DNA of 64,000 bases from Lepus europaeus (GCF_033115175.1 NC_084844.1:34319885-34383884), one strand, 5' to 3'; positions 46,401 to 53,723 are shown, counted from the first letter of the stretch. The notes: generated by a model from the sequence alone, not told the origin. Numbers and translations are program-made.

Positions 46401-49293
46401 TCTGAAATTTATTCTGATTGAGCTGCCTCCGTGTGGCTGGCTGTTGGGGACTGTTGCTGATTTCAGTTTTAAACCACATTCTTCTCAGTGTTGGCTTCCC
46501 TTGGGGCAGCCTTGCCCTGTTAATTCTTTTTTTTTTTTTTTTTTTTTTTTTAATTTTTTTTCGACAGAGTGGACAGAGAGAGACAGAGAGAAAGGTCTTC
46601 CTTTGCCGTTGGTTTACCCTCCAATGGCTGCTGCAGCCGGCGTGCTGTGACCAGCGCACCACGCTGATCCAAAGCCAGGAGCCAGATGCCTATCCTGGTC
46701 TCGCATGAGGGTGCAGGGCCCAAGGACTTGGGCCATCCTCCACAGCACTCCCAGGCCATAGCAGAGAGCTGGCCTGGAAGAGGGGCAACCGGGACAGAAT
46801 CTGGCGCCCCGACAGGGACTAGAACCCAGTGTGCCGGCACCGCAAGGCAGAGGATTAGCCTATTGAGCCGTGGCGCCAGCCGCCCTGTTAATTCTTATTG
46901 GAGGCTCAGCTGGAATGACTGGTGATGCATGTACTCGCAGCTAAAGCTCCCTCTCTCTGTCCCTTGGCACAGAGTTAATGTGGGCTGCGGGCCTGCAGAA
47001 GAGCGCGTGCTGCTAACGGGACTGCATGCGGTCGCAGACATTTACTGTGAAAACTGCAAAACCACTCTGGGCTGGAAATACGTAAGTACTGAGAAGTCTG
47101 GTTGGTAGAGGGCTATGGAGGGAAAAGCCATGAGCCTTATGCTAGATGATTATGGTCTCAAAAAGTTGACTTATCTTTATTTGAATGGTAGAGCAAGAGA
47201 GAGAGAGAGAATGAGAGTGCTTCCCTCCACTGGTTCACTCCCTGAATGTCTGAAACAGCCAGAGCTGGGCCAGGCTGAAGCCAGGAGCCAGGAACTCCAT
47301 CCTGGTCTCCCACATGGGTAGCAGGGGCCCAAATACTTGAGCCATCTTCCTGTACCTGCGCAAGCACATTAGCGGAAAGCGGGATCTGAAGCCGAGCAGC
47401 TGGGACAGAGCTGGCTCTCTGGTACGAGATGCCAGTGTCACAAGTGGTGGCTTAACCCACTGTACCATGTGCCTCCCGAACTCTATCCCCCTCCCCCCCT
47501 AATATTTCTTAGTCACTTCTTCTGTGCCATGCTCAGTACTTCATTGGTTCATTCCAATCTTTCTTCTGACTCTCAATAATGCTGCAAAGTACGATTAAGT
47601 CTTCCAGTTTTGTAAGTGAGCAGAAAAATCCCCGTGCTGGGTAGCAGGAGATGTGGGGTCAGTAAGGGGTTTCTATATGCTCCAGACCCAGTGCTCTTCC
47701 TTGGACCTTTCCAGCTCTGGCATAATGGGAGTGCCTATGGGGCTCAGGAGCTGTTGAACCAGCCGCCTTCCTTTTCTTCTTCTTCTTCTTTTTTTTTTTT
47801 GTTCTTATTAGGAAGACTCTCCCACACTAACACTCTACACACACACAAATGCACACTGAGCCTGGAAATGAATAATGCAGTATCAGGGAGATCACTTCTG
47901 AGCCCACAGCTCTCGAGTATGGGGCATATTTGCCTGATTTCTCCCAGTTCCCCTCCTCCCTCCTTGCCCCTTGCCATACTGGGAAATGATTGCTCTTTTG
48001 ACAAGACACCCAAGTTTGTACTTTTGTTCTGAAACCCAAAGCCCCCAAGTCCTAGAAAACGCAGTCCATACAGATACTGCCCAGAACCTACCAGCTGTAG
48101 GTTCCCCTACGCGTTGAGCTTAGTCACGCAGGGACTCCATTTTCACAGATGTCCCAAGCATTTCTTAAGTCCCTATCTCTGCAATAAATAGCCCTTTACC
48201 CCGAACCTCTGCAGGACTTCTTCATGTGGGGCATATTAGCTGGGCGCATTCGCAGTGCTGTGTAAGAGTAGCCAGGTAACCTGCCAGGTGCTTTGTGTGG
48301 ACTCTTGCCTCTGGAGGCTGGGAAGCGGGTGGGGCTTCAGGGCTGCCAGGTTCTCCAGCCTGGAATTTTTACAGCTTCTGTCTCCCTGGAGAGAGGGGAA
48401 GAAAAACAGGCTTGACCCACTGGACAGAGAAAAAGCAAGGAAATTGAAAATAAAATTACCTCTTTGGCCTCACAATACTTTGTTTCTCCCACTAGATGTC
48501 TTTTCTCTAAGCCTAACAAGAGCAGTTCAAAATTATATCCAGACTTCCCTGTGTTTCTAGAACACAGCAGGAGTGACACCTAGACTTTATGAATACGTCC
48601 ACTGGGCAGACTACCAGTCGCCTCAGAAGGGAAGGTCCCCTAAGAATATTTATGTGTGTGTGCGCACTGGTTCATTCAACAAGTATTTCTTGAAGGTGTA
48701 TTATGTGCCTGGCCAGCTTCCAGGGACACACCGATGAACAAAACACAAAAATCTCAAACTTCCTTAAAGTTTATATTGTAGTCCTGGGAGACAGACAATA
48801 AACAAAATAAAAATGCGAATTACTGTGTATGTTGGAAAGTGATAAGTACTGCGGGAGAAAAATACAGCAGCAGGGGGTGGAGTGGGGAATCGGACTGCTG
48901 GCACGTAAGGCAGATGGGAAAGGACCTTCTGAGATGGCATGGTTGAAGCAGACTTAAAGGAACAGAGGTCCTGAAGCAGTTCTGCTGTGATACTGAGGAG
49001 GTCCGAGCTGCCTCAGATACCCACTGTTAAGCAAAGGGGACGTAGATTGCTTAGGTGGTGGGAATTCTCGCTGAAGCCGAGTGAAACTGGGACCAGAGCT
49101 CAGTGGGCCCGACGCCTGTCACCCGCAGTGCTTCTGCTTCCGTGCAGCGCAAGTCGCCCCGTTGTCTTCACTCACTCTGTGTCCTCTCCTCTCTGTTTCC
49201 TAGGAACATGCTTTTGAAAGCAGCCAGAAATATAAAGAAGGCAAATACATCATTGAACTGGCGCACATGATCAAGGACAATGGCTGGGACTGA
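13299..49293 (+). CDS. YPEL2: YPEL2, yippee-like 2; join(13299..13415,45583..45626,46973..47081,49204..49293)
   Basis: The four exons join to a 119-residue protein, the usual length of vertebrate YPEL1/2, with no frameshift or internal stop. The Yippee zinc-binding domain fills almost the whole protein. Its ligands are Cys23/Cys26 and Cys79/Cys82, spaced C-x2-C-x52-C-x2-C as in the family. Paralogue choice rests on recalled diagnostic positions: Thr5-Arg6, Ser16, Tyr at the GKY site and the C-terminal GWD, all matching YPEL2, whereas YPEL1 has Lys6, Asn16, Phe and a final Glu. The family is nuclear/centrosomal and linked to cell division and senescence, but no enzymatic activity is established. 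Splice phases are 0, 2 and 0, with GT-AG borders throughout. Only 357 coding bases plus stop are spread over 36 kb. No neighbouring gene is visible. Confidence 0.96.
13416..14720. other. Start of the long intron, no gene or SINE seen
   Basis: Unique-looking sequence. The YPEL2 reading frame stays open to 13538 beyond the donor, which matters only if the intron is retained. Confidence 0.6.
14721..15119 (-). mobile_element. CSINE2 with internal 47-bp tandem duplication
   Basis: Antisense copy that is about 45 bp longer than normal. Bases 14976-15022 are repeated at 15023-15069 with a few mismatches; the unit includes the Pol III B box, so this copy carries two. Confidence 0.9.
15120..15275 (-). 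mobile_element. Old C-repeat SINE remnant
   Basis: Head half of an older antisense copy (CACATTAGCAGGAAGGTAGA, then GACTTGAACCCAAGCACTG), apparently disrupted by the younger SINE to its left. Confidence 0.65.
15366..15710 (-). mobile_element. C-repeat SINE
   Basis: Complete antisense body from TTTAAAAAGATTTGTTTG to TACTACAGTGCTGGCCCC. Confidence 0.9.
15728..15800 (+). mobile_element. MIR fragment
   Basis: Short match to the ATTTTACAxxxGAGGAAACTGAG part of MIR followed by a CAAGAGCTCAAGTGG piece. Confidence 0.45.
15801..17100. other. Intron, no gene seen
   Basis: Unique sequence with no CSINE; a short AAC-rich run lies at 16793-16809. Confidence 0.55.
17105..17430. mobile_element. Old mammalian interspersed repeat, family not named
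   Basis: Contains the order GGTGTCTGGTGAGGGC-like, TCATGACCTAATCAC, TTAGGATCTCAACATGA and GGGGAGACAAA-like, which recurs in a common ancient mammalian repeat. I recognise the pattern but cannot assign the family safely. Confidence 0.55.
17450..17590 (-). mobile_element. MIR/L2-like fragment
   Basis: TCACAGGGTTGTTATAAGGC followed by GATGAGATCATGG matches the antisense MIR core. Confidence 0.5.
17591..19018. other. Intron, no gene or SINE seen
   Basis: Unique-looking sequence; purine-rich at 17800-17870 and (CCACCC)-like on the complement near 18870-18900. Confidence 0.55.
19019..19344 (-). mobile_element. C-repeat SINE
   Basis: Bounded by an 11-bp perfect duplication TAATGCAATTA at 19008-19018 and 19345-19355. 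Confidence 0.92.
19356..20225. other. Intron, A/T-rich, no gene seen
   Basis: No conserved motif or repeat recognised. Confidence 0.5.
20226..20548 (-). mobile_element. C-repeat SINE
   Basis: Antisense body from TTTTTTAAAGATTTG to CACCACAGTGCCGGTCCCC. The B-box segment is partly worn (GGACCAGAACTGG). Confidence 0.88.
20549..21964. other. Intron, no gene seen
   Basis: A/T-rich with a probable L2-like trace near 20960-21010 (GTTGGCAGTTGGTTGCCACTAG). The 158-codon minus-strand open frame at 20654-21130 is low-complexity and unrecognised. Confidence 0.5.
21965..22140 (+). mobile_element. MIR
   Basis: TACTGAACATCTGTTGTGTACC, GATTAAGTGACTTGCCTAAAGG and GAAGTAGAATGG in MIR order, with a gap in the middle. 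Confidence 0.7.
22279..22591 (-). mobile_element. CSINE2-type SINE
   Basis: Duplication of 16 bp with one mismatch, CTTATTTTCCCTCTTT at 22263-22278 and CCTATTTTCCCTCTTT at 22592-22607. A segment between the two GGGCAACCGGGAC copies of the consensus is missing, so the element is slightly short. Confidence 0.93.
22890..23085 (-). mobile_element. MIR
   Basis: Antisense MIR order: AACTGCCCTGTGTTTTCC, GGGAATAATGTTAGTACC, GATGAAATGATG, GTAAAGCACGTAGCACAGG. Confidence 0.75.
24859..24880 (+). promoter_or_regulatory. G-quadruplex-type motif
   Basis: Four G-runs of 5, 3, 5 and 3 separated by T, TGCT and T fit the G3+N1-7 rule on the sense strand. Confidence 0.6.
24902..24914 (+). promoter_or_regulatory. 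Paired GATA-factor motifs
   Basis: AGATAAGATAAGG contains two overlapping AGATAAG-type sites 22 bases after the G-rich motif, with CAGGCACCTGTG and two GGTCACC words nearby. Function unproven. Confidence 0.3.
25035..25110. mobile_element. MIR/L2-like fragment
   Basis: AACATTTATTGAGGGCC then CCAGGCCATGTGCTGGG resembles the shared MIR/L2 end segment. Confidence 0.5.
25739..25811. repeat. (TTCC)n microsatellite
   Basis: About 18 tetranucleotide units with one TTTC interruption, in front of an antisense SINE tail. Confidence 0.92.
25825..26098 (-). mobile_element. Diverged C-repeat SINE
   Basis: Antisense body (GGATTTATTTAAAAGTCAG, then CCCCAGATGGCTGCAACTGC) with a worn head (CGACTTTATACACTGAG). 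Confidence 0.8.
27450..27715 (+). mobile_element. MIR
   Basis: CAATGAGTGTCTGCTGAGTGC, CCAGGTCCAGAGGAGG and GGAACTAGAATTTGAATTC follow MIR order with divergence. Confidence 0.6.
29815..29960 (-). mobile_element. MIR fragment
   Basis: TTTCCTCACTTATAAAATG then GATAATACTACTTGCAT and GGGTTTGTTATGAG is the antisense MIR core. Confidence 0.7.
31621..31918 (-). mobile_element. C-repeat SINE, internally short
   Basis: Antisense copy lacking part of the region after CAGGGCTAGGCCAGGC. The head ends TACAGCGCCAGCC. Confidence 0.87.
31930..32040 (+). mobile_element. MIR fragment
   Basis: CATTCTGCAGATAAGGAAC and CCAGAACCAGGAATTGAA match the MIR centre and tail. Confidence 0.5.
32050..32260. mobile_element. 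Possible ancient repeat remnant
   Basis: TTAGGTGATATTGTCATTTTGTGAACC and CTTATGACACCATTGTAGGC-like segments resemble a common old mammalian repeat; family uncertain. Confidence 0.35.
32271..33229. other. Intron, A/T-rich, no gene seen
   Basis: Only a poly-G run (32554-32567, 14 bases) stands out. Confidence 0.5.
33230..33360 (-). mobile_element. MIR fragment
   Basis: AAGTTCTGACCTTGAAC, GGAGCTCAGTTTCCTCC and GTGCTTTGCACATTC are antisense MIR words in order. Confidence 0.55.
33391..34080 (-). mobile_element. C-repeat SINE split by a younger CSINE2
   Basis: Pieces 33391-33651 and 33993-34080 form one antisense element once the inserted copy is removed. The reading joins at AGCAGCCGGT / AGCAGCTGGGT. 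Confidence 0.88.
33652..33992 (-). mobile_element. CSINE2 inserted in an older SINE
   Basis: Complete copy with poly-T, body and GCCGCGGCGCCGGCC head, in the same orientation as its host. Confidence 0.93.
34081..34382 (-). mobile_element. C-repeat SINE abutting the nested pair
   Basis: Antisense copy. The duplication TCAGTTTGA at 33382-33390 and 34383-34391 brackets this element together with the nested pair, so one inserted at the tail of the other. Confidence 0.9.
34480..34680 (-). mobile_element. MIR
   Basis: Antisense MIR order: CTTGGTTGACCCAAGG, TTCATCTGAAAAATGGGGATG, GGCATATGCTAAGCACCAG. Confidence 0.7.
34838..35125 (-). mobile_element. Old C-repeat SINE
   Basis: Strongly diverged antisense copy: poly-T, GACTCCTCAAATGCCCACAAC, GAAGCTGGTGACTGAATCCAG, CAAACCCAGGTGG. 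Confidence 0.7.
35223..35538 (-). mobile_element. CSINE2-type SINE
   Basis: Antisense copy with a (TTG)n-interrupted T tail. The short duplication TAAGGAT is seen on both sides. One GGGAC-containing stretch near the head is absent, as in the copy at 22279. Confidence 0.9.
35539..37457. other. Intron, unique sequence without SINE
   Basis: High-complexity DNA. Holds a perfect 16-bp palindrome at 35825-35840. The 199-codon minus-strand frame (35566-36165) has no recognisable domain. Confidence 0.55.
35825..35840. promoter_or_regulatory. Perfect 16-bp palindrome AGGTGACATGTCACCT
   Basis: Self-complementary over all 16 bases. It combines head-to-head TGACA/TGTCA half-sites (MEIS/TGIF-like words) within an AGGTGA inverted repeat spaced by four. 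Binding is inference only. Confidence 0.4.
37458..37750 (-). mobile_element. C-repeat SINE
   Basis: Antisense copy from (TTTG)n to AACACAACTCCAGCCCCC, moderately diverged. Confidence 0.85.
37755..37980 (+). mobile_element. L1 3' end fragment
   Basis: Sense L1-tail words in order: TTTTTGGAATGTGGAAATGT, GATAGTGGTGACAGTTACAC, CTAAGAACCACTGAATTG and GAATTATATCTCAG. Old and non-coding. Confidence 0.75.
38060..38240 (+). mobile_element. MIR
   Basis: AATAAAGACATTGAAGCTCAG, then GTAAATGGCAAAGCCAGGAC, the MIR centre and tail. Confidence 0.7.
38302..38592 (+). mobile_element. C-repeat SINE, sense
   Basis: GGGCTAGTGTTGTGGCATAGC head, worn B box (TTTCAAGTCCTGG), CTTTCAAATAAATAAG tail. By my count the only sense C repeat in the introns after the first coding exon. 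Confidence 0.88.
38593..40194. other. Intron, GC-richer unique sequence
   Basis: A poly-T run lies at 39234-39256. Minus-strand frames up to 213 codons (38667-39308) are not recognised. Confidence 0.5.
40195..40512 (-). mobile_element. Diverged C-repeat SINE
   Basis: Antisense: CTTCAAAGGCAGAGTGAC, CCCCAAATGCCCATCGTAGC, worn head CCTTAACCCACTGTACTC. Confidence 0.8.
40513..40989. other. A/T-rich intron segment with a (GT)n run
   Basis: (TG)n-type repeat at about 40590-40615, then strongly A/T-rich DNA without a recognised element. Confidence 0.6.
40990..41440 (-). mobile_element. L1 fragment, antisense
   Basis: Old L1 tail complement: GTGAGTTTTGACAGATAG, TTTATCCAGTCACCAACTG, GATTATGAATAAAGCTGCT, CTTTCCAAGGTAGCTG. 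Same family region as the fragment at 62350. Confidence 0.75.
41567..41901 (-). mobile_element. C-repeat SINE
   Basis: Long poly-T then a complete antisense body ending CCACAATGCCAGCCCC. Confidence 0.9.
41957..42221 (-). mobile_element. C-repeat SINE, first insertion at an AAGCATATC target
   Basis: Diverged antisense copy. Left target CAAGCATATC at 41947-41956, right target CCAAGCATATC from 42222. Confidence 0.85.
42240..42588 (-). mobile_element. CSINE2, second insertion at the same target
   Basis: Starts with (TTTTA)n. A perfect 18-bp duplication CCAAGCATATCATTTTTA lies at 42222-42239 and 42589-42606. The left copy is also the right target duplication of the preceding SINE. Confidence 0.95.
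43144..43476 (-). mobile_element. C-repeat SINE
   Basis: 12-bp perfect duplication GGGCACATCCTT at 43132-43143 and 43477-43488. Near-consensus head GCCACAGCGCCGGCCCC. Confidence 0.94.
43740..44090 (+). mobile_element. L1 3' end fragment
   Basis: GGTATATCCACAGAGTGGAA, TACTACTCAGTGGTAAAGAG, GTTCTAGAAAATACC and GTGGTTGCCTATGG follow old L1 tail order in sense orientation; noncoding remnant. Confidence 0.8.
44091..45582. other. End of the long intron, no gene seen
   Basis: Unique-looking DNA with open frames under 130 codons and no recognised domain. Polypyrimidine sequence precedes the acceptor at 45582. Confidence 0.55.
45583..45626 (+). CDS. YPEL2: YPEL2 coding exon 2 (residues 40-53 and part of 54)
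   Basis: A 44-base micro-exon encoding [14 protein letters not shown] plus two bases of Val54. It follows the acceptor cttgcatttcag and ends before gtgagt, a good donor. It breaks in phase 2, matched by the single leading base of the next exon. It lies between the two zinc-ligand pairs. Confidence 0.95.
45627..46528. other. Intron between coding exons 2 and 3, unique part
   Basis: GC-rich. The 221-codon minus-strand open frame at 45617-46282 runs into coding exon 2 in antisense and has no recognised domain. Confidence 0.55.
46529..46881 (-). mobile_element. Young CSINE2 close to a YPEL2 acceptor
   Basis: Perfect 15-bp duplication GCCCTGTTAATTCTT at 46514-46528 and 46882-46896. The element plus duplication ends 76 bp before coding exon 3, within reach of the branch-point region. 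Confidence 0.95.
46973..47081 (+). CDS. YPEL2: YPEL2 coding exon 3 (residues 54-90)
   Basis: A 109-base exon after the acceptor cccttggcacag, before a strong gtaagt donor. It completes Val54, then runs [14 protein letters not shown] through DIYCENC to GWKY, carrying the second zinc ligand pair Cys79/Cys82. A young antisense SINE and its duplication end 76 bp before the exon, and an older antisense SINE begins about 80 bp after it. Confidence 0.96.
47163..47478 (-). mobile_element. Diverged C-repeat SINE just after coding exon 3
   Basis: Antisense copy (TTATCTTTATTTGAATGG tail to TAACCCACTGTACCATG head), starting about 80 bp after the donor. Confidence 0.85.
47479..49203. other. Last intron, mostly unique
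   Basis: A (TTC)n/poly-T tract lies at 47770-47800 and an old L2/MIR-like repeat at 48660-48960. Nothing coding is recognised. Confidence 0.55.
48660..48960. mobile_element. Old L2/MIR-class repeat
   Basis: GGTTCATTCAACAAGTATTTC, TATTATGTGCCTGGCCAG, CAGACAATAAACAAAATAAA and GAAAGTGATAAGTACTG are typical of an ancient mammalian repeat; exact family not assigned. Confidence 0.6.
49204..49293 (+). CDS. YPEL2: YPEL2 coding exon 4 (residues 91-119 and stop)
   Basis: The acceptor ctctgtttcctag is followed by [29 protein letters not shown] and TGA at 49291. The Tyr after GK and the terminal Asp favour YPEL2 over YPEL1. The exon continues into a long 3' UTR. Confidence 0.96.
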   Translation, partial: EHAFESSQKYKEGKYIIELAHMIKDNGWD

Positions 49294-51420
49294 TCAGACG
49301 GCATCCACCCAGCCCAGTGTCCACGTGAACGCCATCCAACCGAACATTCTACCCAAGCGTGAGAGAGTGACTGAACACTTGGTTCCATCCATTTAGGGGC
49401 CTTGCCACCTGGGGCATCCTCCCACCCTGACACCATCTTTCCGGTGGCTGGCCTCTAAATCGCTGTCTCTGTCTCTTTGCTTCGTATCTGTTTGTGAGTT
49501 GATCCTGGCTTCTCTCTGTTCTAGTGTTGGCTGAAAACAAGACAACGAAAGGAACAGATCCCTGACCATGGGGCGGCAGCCCACCCTGACAAGGGCGCCG
49601 GTGCCCATACAGGAGCTGCCTAAGGGCCTGTTGTCTGGAGTACAGAGGCTCGGGGAGTGAGGAAGAGGGACAAGGGGGAACCCTGAGGGTCCTGAGGGTG
49701 GTGGGTGGAGGGCGGAGTTAGGACTACAATTACACTGCTCCCAGAGACCTGGTAATGGGCTTGAAATGATCGATTTGTCTAAAAGGACAAAGAGAAAAAA
49801 ACATACCTCATGACTGCGTTCTCTCTGATCAGAGGTTTCTGTTCCTGACACCAAAGGTGCCAGGTTAGCAAAAGAGCACAAGCAGTGGCCCTGATAATTC
49901 TGGCTGCCAGGGCAAGCGCTGAATTCGGGATGCCCTGAAAGCAGTGAGTGACCTGGGTGAAGCTCGTGTGGGTGGTGACACTCCGAAGCCTCTCTCAGCC
50001 CCGAGTCACTCTCCTCACAGCCTCAGCCACTGTAGGTGAGAGAAGAGGGGGAGGCCATTTGCAGTGGGCATGAGATCCAGCTATCCCGAAGACTCTGGCC
50101 AGGAGCCAGGTAAAATGAGGAATCGGGGAGAGCAGGGAACAAAGAGAGTCTGCAGTTGGGAGCTCCTGGAGAAATAGCTCAGATATTGAGCCAGAAAAAT
50201 AAAAATAGAAGCAGTTGTTAGCAATTCTATCAGTCTGACCTTGTTTCTGACCCTTAGTAAGTGTAATGTGGCAAGCGAGGGGGCTGGGCAGGGACAGAAA
50301 GGAGGAGTGGTTGAGATCCGAGCCAGTGCAGGTTAGGTGGTGCCCCTTTCCTCTTTACATATGCAGTGATGTCAGTGGAATCAGCAATTCTTTGGTCATA
50401 AAGTTTCTGGTGTTTTCCCCAGTTCCGTCACTGTGGACTGTGAAGGGCAAAGCCTCAAGGCCTTGGTTTAGTGGTGACCTGGCTGGTGGATTCCTCACTT
50501 GCCCCTCGTTCTTGGACCTGAATGTTGCCTGTTGGTGTGGTCCAGCCTTGGGGGAGGGGTATAGATGCCAGTGTCCACTTCCCTGCCTCCCCTACCTCCC
50601 ACCCAGTCTTTATTATATTAGGGAAGTGGAGAAGAGATCCTGGAAAGACTGCTGTTACACTTAACCAACACTGTGAAGTCTGTTTGGACAGCAGTTCAGC
50701 CAGTGCAGGGCACATGGCCAAAACACAGTTAACTGAGCGAGTTCCCTTCCGTAGACTGAAAATCTTACTGTCAGGAGACACTTGCGTTAGGTAATTCTCA
50801 GCATCTCCGTCTCCACGTAGGCTGATCCTGTAGAAAGGGCCCCTTGTAAGTCTGATAAAAGAATGAATGCATGGAAGGAAGAATCTCTGAAATTGGTTAA
50901 CCAAAATCAAAACAGCGAACCCAGTACATTTTCAGTATTGCATCTGCAACAGAGCCCGATTTCCAGAGGGAGGGAGGGAGGGAGTCTGTGGTGGAGATGC
51001 GTTTCTGTGTCTCCACATGCTGACTATAGAATAGGAAAGCTGAGCTAGGCACGGACAGGAAGCAGGGCAGCACCATGGTTAGCAGTGCACCCCCTCTGTT
51101 CAGCAAAGGGTTCTTAGGGATTGAATTTTGTTCTCCAAACCTTCTTTTCCAGAATTTTCCAGTGCTTTTAGTAGCCCTGGGTGATGAAATTGTTCCCCCC
51201 CACTTTACTGCATGGCAGACTGAGTTTCGGAAGTGTTATTTTATTTCTGTTCCCAGCAAAACACTTCCTTTAGGAACAAATCCTTTAGGAACTTAGGCCC
51301 AAGTTCCCAATGAAAAAACATTTTCAACTTTCACATTCCTAAGTAGGCTTGCCAGCCGGAAACCATGGATGTCCCCTCTCTGTCCCTCCTGGAGGAAGTG
51401 GCCACCGTTTATGCATTTTG

Positions 51421-51426
51421 AATAAA
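51421..51426 (+). terminator. YPEL2: Candidate early poly(A) signal in the YPEL2 3' UTR
   Basis: AATAAA about 2.1 kb after the stop codon. Use would exclude both Pumilio-type sites and both microsatellites. Confidence 0.35.
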
Positions 51427-52360
51427 GCCTTCCTCAGGGAATGCCCTTGCTAAAAATGAGATGTGTGGATACGGAGAATCTGCATGTGGGCTGCCCCAGA
51501 ATTTTCAGGGGGCAGAGAAGGAGGCCACTGTGCTACTGGTCTTCCTTAGAGATGGGGCCTTTGACTGTTGCATGGATCAGAGCAGGCTCCAGTCCAGACC
51601 CGGGTTCTAGTTTTTTCCAATTACTATCCATTAGGCACCCAGTGGGTGCCACACACTGTTGTGAGAGGTTTGAGTGTTGGTTTTTCCAGAACTGGGGGGA
51701 GGGAGGGTAGGAGGAGTTCATGAGGCTTCCCTTTGTGTCAGTGAAACCAAAAGTGCTTCTTATAACTTTAACTGCGTTTATGGCTTGTCTATCTAACACT
51801 GTTGGTATTGGAGAGGCCACAGCTGAGTGGTGGAGAGCCATCCACGCATGGCCTCAGTCAGTTCTTCTTTAATTTCCTCACCAAATTATCAACTCAGAGC
51901 ATAACCAAAGACCTCATCCATTCACCCCAGGTAGGTCCAGGGAATTGGAGTTGGCTGACAGAGCTCGAGGTGTGGGGAGTAGGGAAGGGGAAAGGGAGAA
52001 GCGAGAAAGGGAAAGGCTTGAAGTTCTAAACCTCAGCCAGCAGCTGCCTTCATTGCAAACTGCAGTGCAGCCAGCAGACCCTGTGGCTCCGTCTCCCCCG
52101 TGCCATCCTAGGTCGTAGGGCCTTGGCCACCCTGGAGTATACCCAGACCTCCCCGGCAGAGCAGTCTCAGGCCGCTGATGGGTTTGATTTGATCTGGATC
52201 AAACACAGCCAGACCTGAAGCCCACGGTCAACAGCTGGCCCTGAGTGAGCGCTGCCCCAGCTCCAGCGACAGGAAGGCCGTGTAAGTCGCCTAACTCTTT
52301 CCTGTTGGATCAGTGTGTGTGAAAGAGGTGTCCCCTTTAGAAAAAGATCTTCAAGTGGAG

Positions 52361-52364
52361 ATAT

Positions 52365-52406
<42 letters not shown>
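52361..52406. repeat. (AT)n microsatellite in the YPEL2 3' UTR
   Basis: About 46 bases of alternating AT with two early interruptions (acat). In RNA this can fold back on itself; length variation between individuals is likely. Confidence 0.9.
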
Positions 52407-52409
<3 letters not shown>

Positions 52410-52429
52410 TTGCTTGTGAATTATACTTT

Positions 52430-52437
52430 TGTAAATA
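52430..52437 (+). promoter_or_regulatory. YPEL2: Pumilio-type element TGTAAATA in the 3' UTR
   Basis: Perfect match to the UGUANAUA Pumilio consensus, on the mRNA strand, in an A/U-rich stretch just after the (AT)n microsatellite. Function is inferred from the motif only. Confidence 0.5.
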
Positions 52438-52712
52438 ATATTTAATTTTTTAAATAATATATTTGGTGCTGTTTTCTCAGATCCCCTGAGAGCACTTTTT
52501 ATTTTCATTTTTAAATTCTATGATTTCCTCTGCATTTCTTGAAGTATATTTTAAGGGACGCAGTGATCACCAATATACTTTAAAACAACTTGCAACAACG
52601 CTCATCACTTTAATCTGGACCGAGGCTTTACGGAAGTGCACTCTGCATGTTTTCGCCATAGAACAGACTCTGCAGTATGCAACCAGACTGGGAATCGAAA
52701 TGTTTTCTCGCT

Positions 52713-52722
52713 CCAATATTGG
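52713..52722. promoter_or_regulatory. CArG-box-like palindrome CCAATATTGG
   Basis: Exact CC(A/T)6GG serum-response-factor-type sequence, self-complementary. It sits in the 3' UTR rather than a promoter, so a role is uncertain. Confidence 0.25.
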
Positions 52723-52828
52723 CTAGAAAAGAAAACAAGTAAAATCAATTAAATTTAGTAGTAATAACGTAGAGTGATTCCTCTTCTTGGAAGAATTTCC
52801 AATAAATTGGAATCTTATTTTTTAATTT

Positions 52829-52850
52829 GTGTGTGTGTGTGTGTGTACGT
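52829..52850. repeat. (GT)n microsatellite in the YPEL2 3' UTR
   Basis: About nine GT units followed by a degenerate tacgtgcgc stretch, roughly 25 bases after an AATAAA. Confidence 0.85.
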
Positions 52851-53200
52851 GCGCAAAAGCACTTTGGATTGTGCCTCCTGTTTCGTTTTTATTGGGGACA
52901 CTATACAGTTTACACCTCGGGCGCAGAAGGCTTCTCCTCGCTTTCTCTCCCTTGTTCTTGTTTCTGAGTGGACCAACGGCACGGACCTGGGGGATCTGTT
53001 CTCCTGAGCGTGGAACTCCTGCCAGTTTGCTCCTTTGTAACGTGTGCACTCGACTTTCAGACAGGAAAGGAAATCTGGTTGTGAAGGTGAAGCAGAGTCA
53101 GATCTGTCAAATGCACGCTTCTTCCTGTGATGGGCGTGTGTCAATCACTATCCCAGGACTGCGGTTGTTGTAGGAGCCACATCATGTCTAAAAGAACATC

Positions 53201-53206
53201 AATAAA
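53201..53206 (+). terminator. YPEL2: Candidate proximal poly(A) signal in the YPEL2 3' UTR
   Basis: AATAAA followed within 40 bases by a T/G-rich stretch (53221-53290), a plausible downstream element. Use would shorten the UTR by about 600 bases and remove the distal Pumilio site. Confidence 0.45.
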
Positions 53207-53723
53207 ACCATATCCATACCTTGTAGGTAAACAGTGTTTATTTTATTTTTTTTCTTTCTCTGGCGGGGTGGGGCAGTTGGTTTGTTCTCTTCGGGTCAGA
53301 TTGCCTCAGGTTCAGGCAGAGAGAGTCTGGGAAGTCAAATCTGGAACACAATCCACGTACATGCTTTTAAGGAATCTGCTTCCAAAGAGAAAGCACGCGC
53401 ATCATCTGCCAGAGAGAGGAAGGAGATGTTTGTTTTTTTAAAATGAAAACACAGCCAGGACACGGCGGCAGTCAAAGCTAGAGCCACGAAGAGACCAGCG
53501 ACTCCCTCGGCACCGCCACGTCCTCTGCCCGCACGTCCGTGCAGCGCCCGCAGAGACCGGCCCTCGGCGCAGACTCTGCCTCTGGATGCCTGTGTTTACA
53601 AACTCTGTGTTGGCCGTGGGTTCTCTTTGTTTATGTCTTCTTTGGTGGCATTTTCCTGGTCACTTTGCTTCAGTAACAAAGGTGATTGTTTCCAAATAAC
53701 CTGTCCTCACCTTTGCCCGTATT

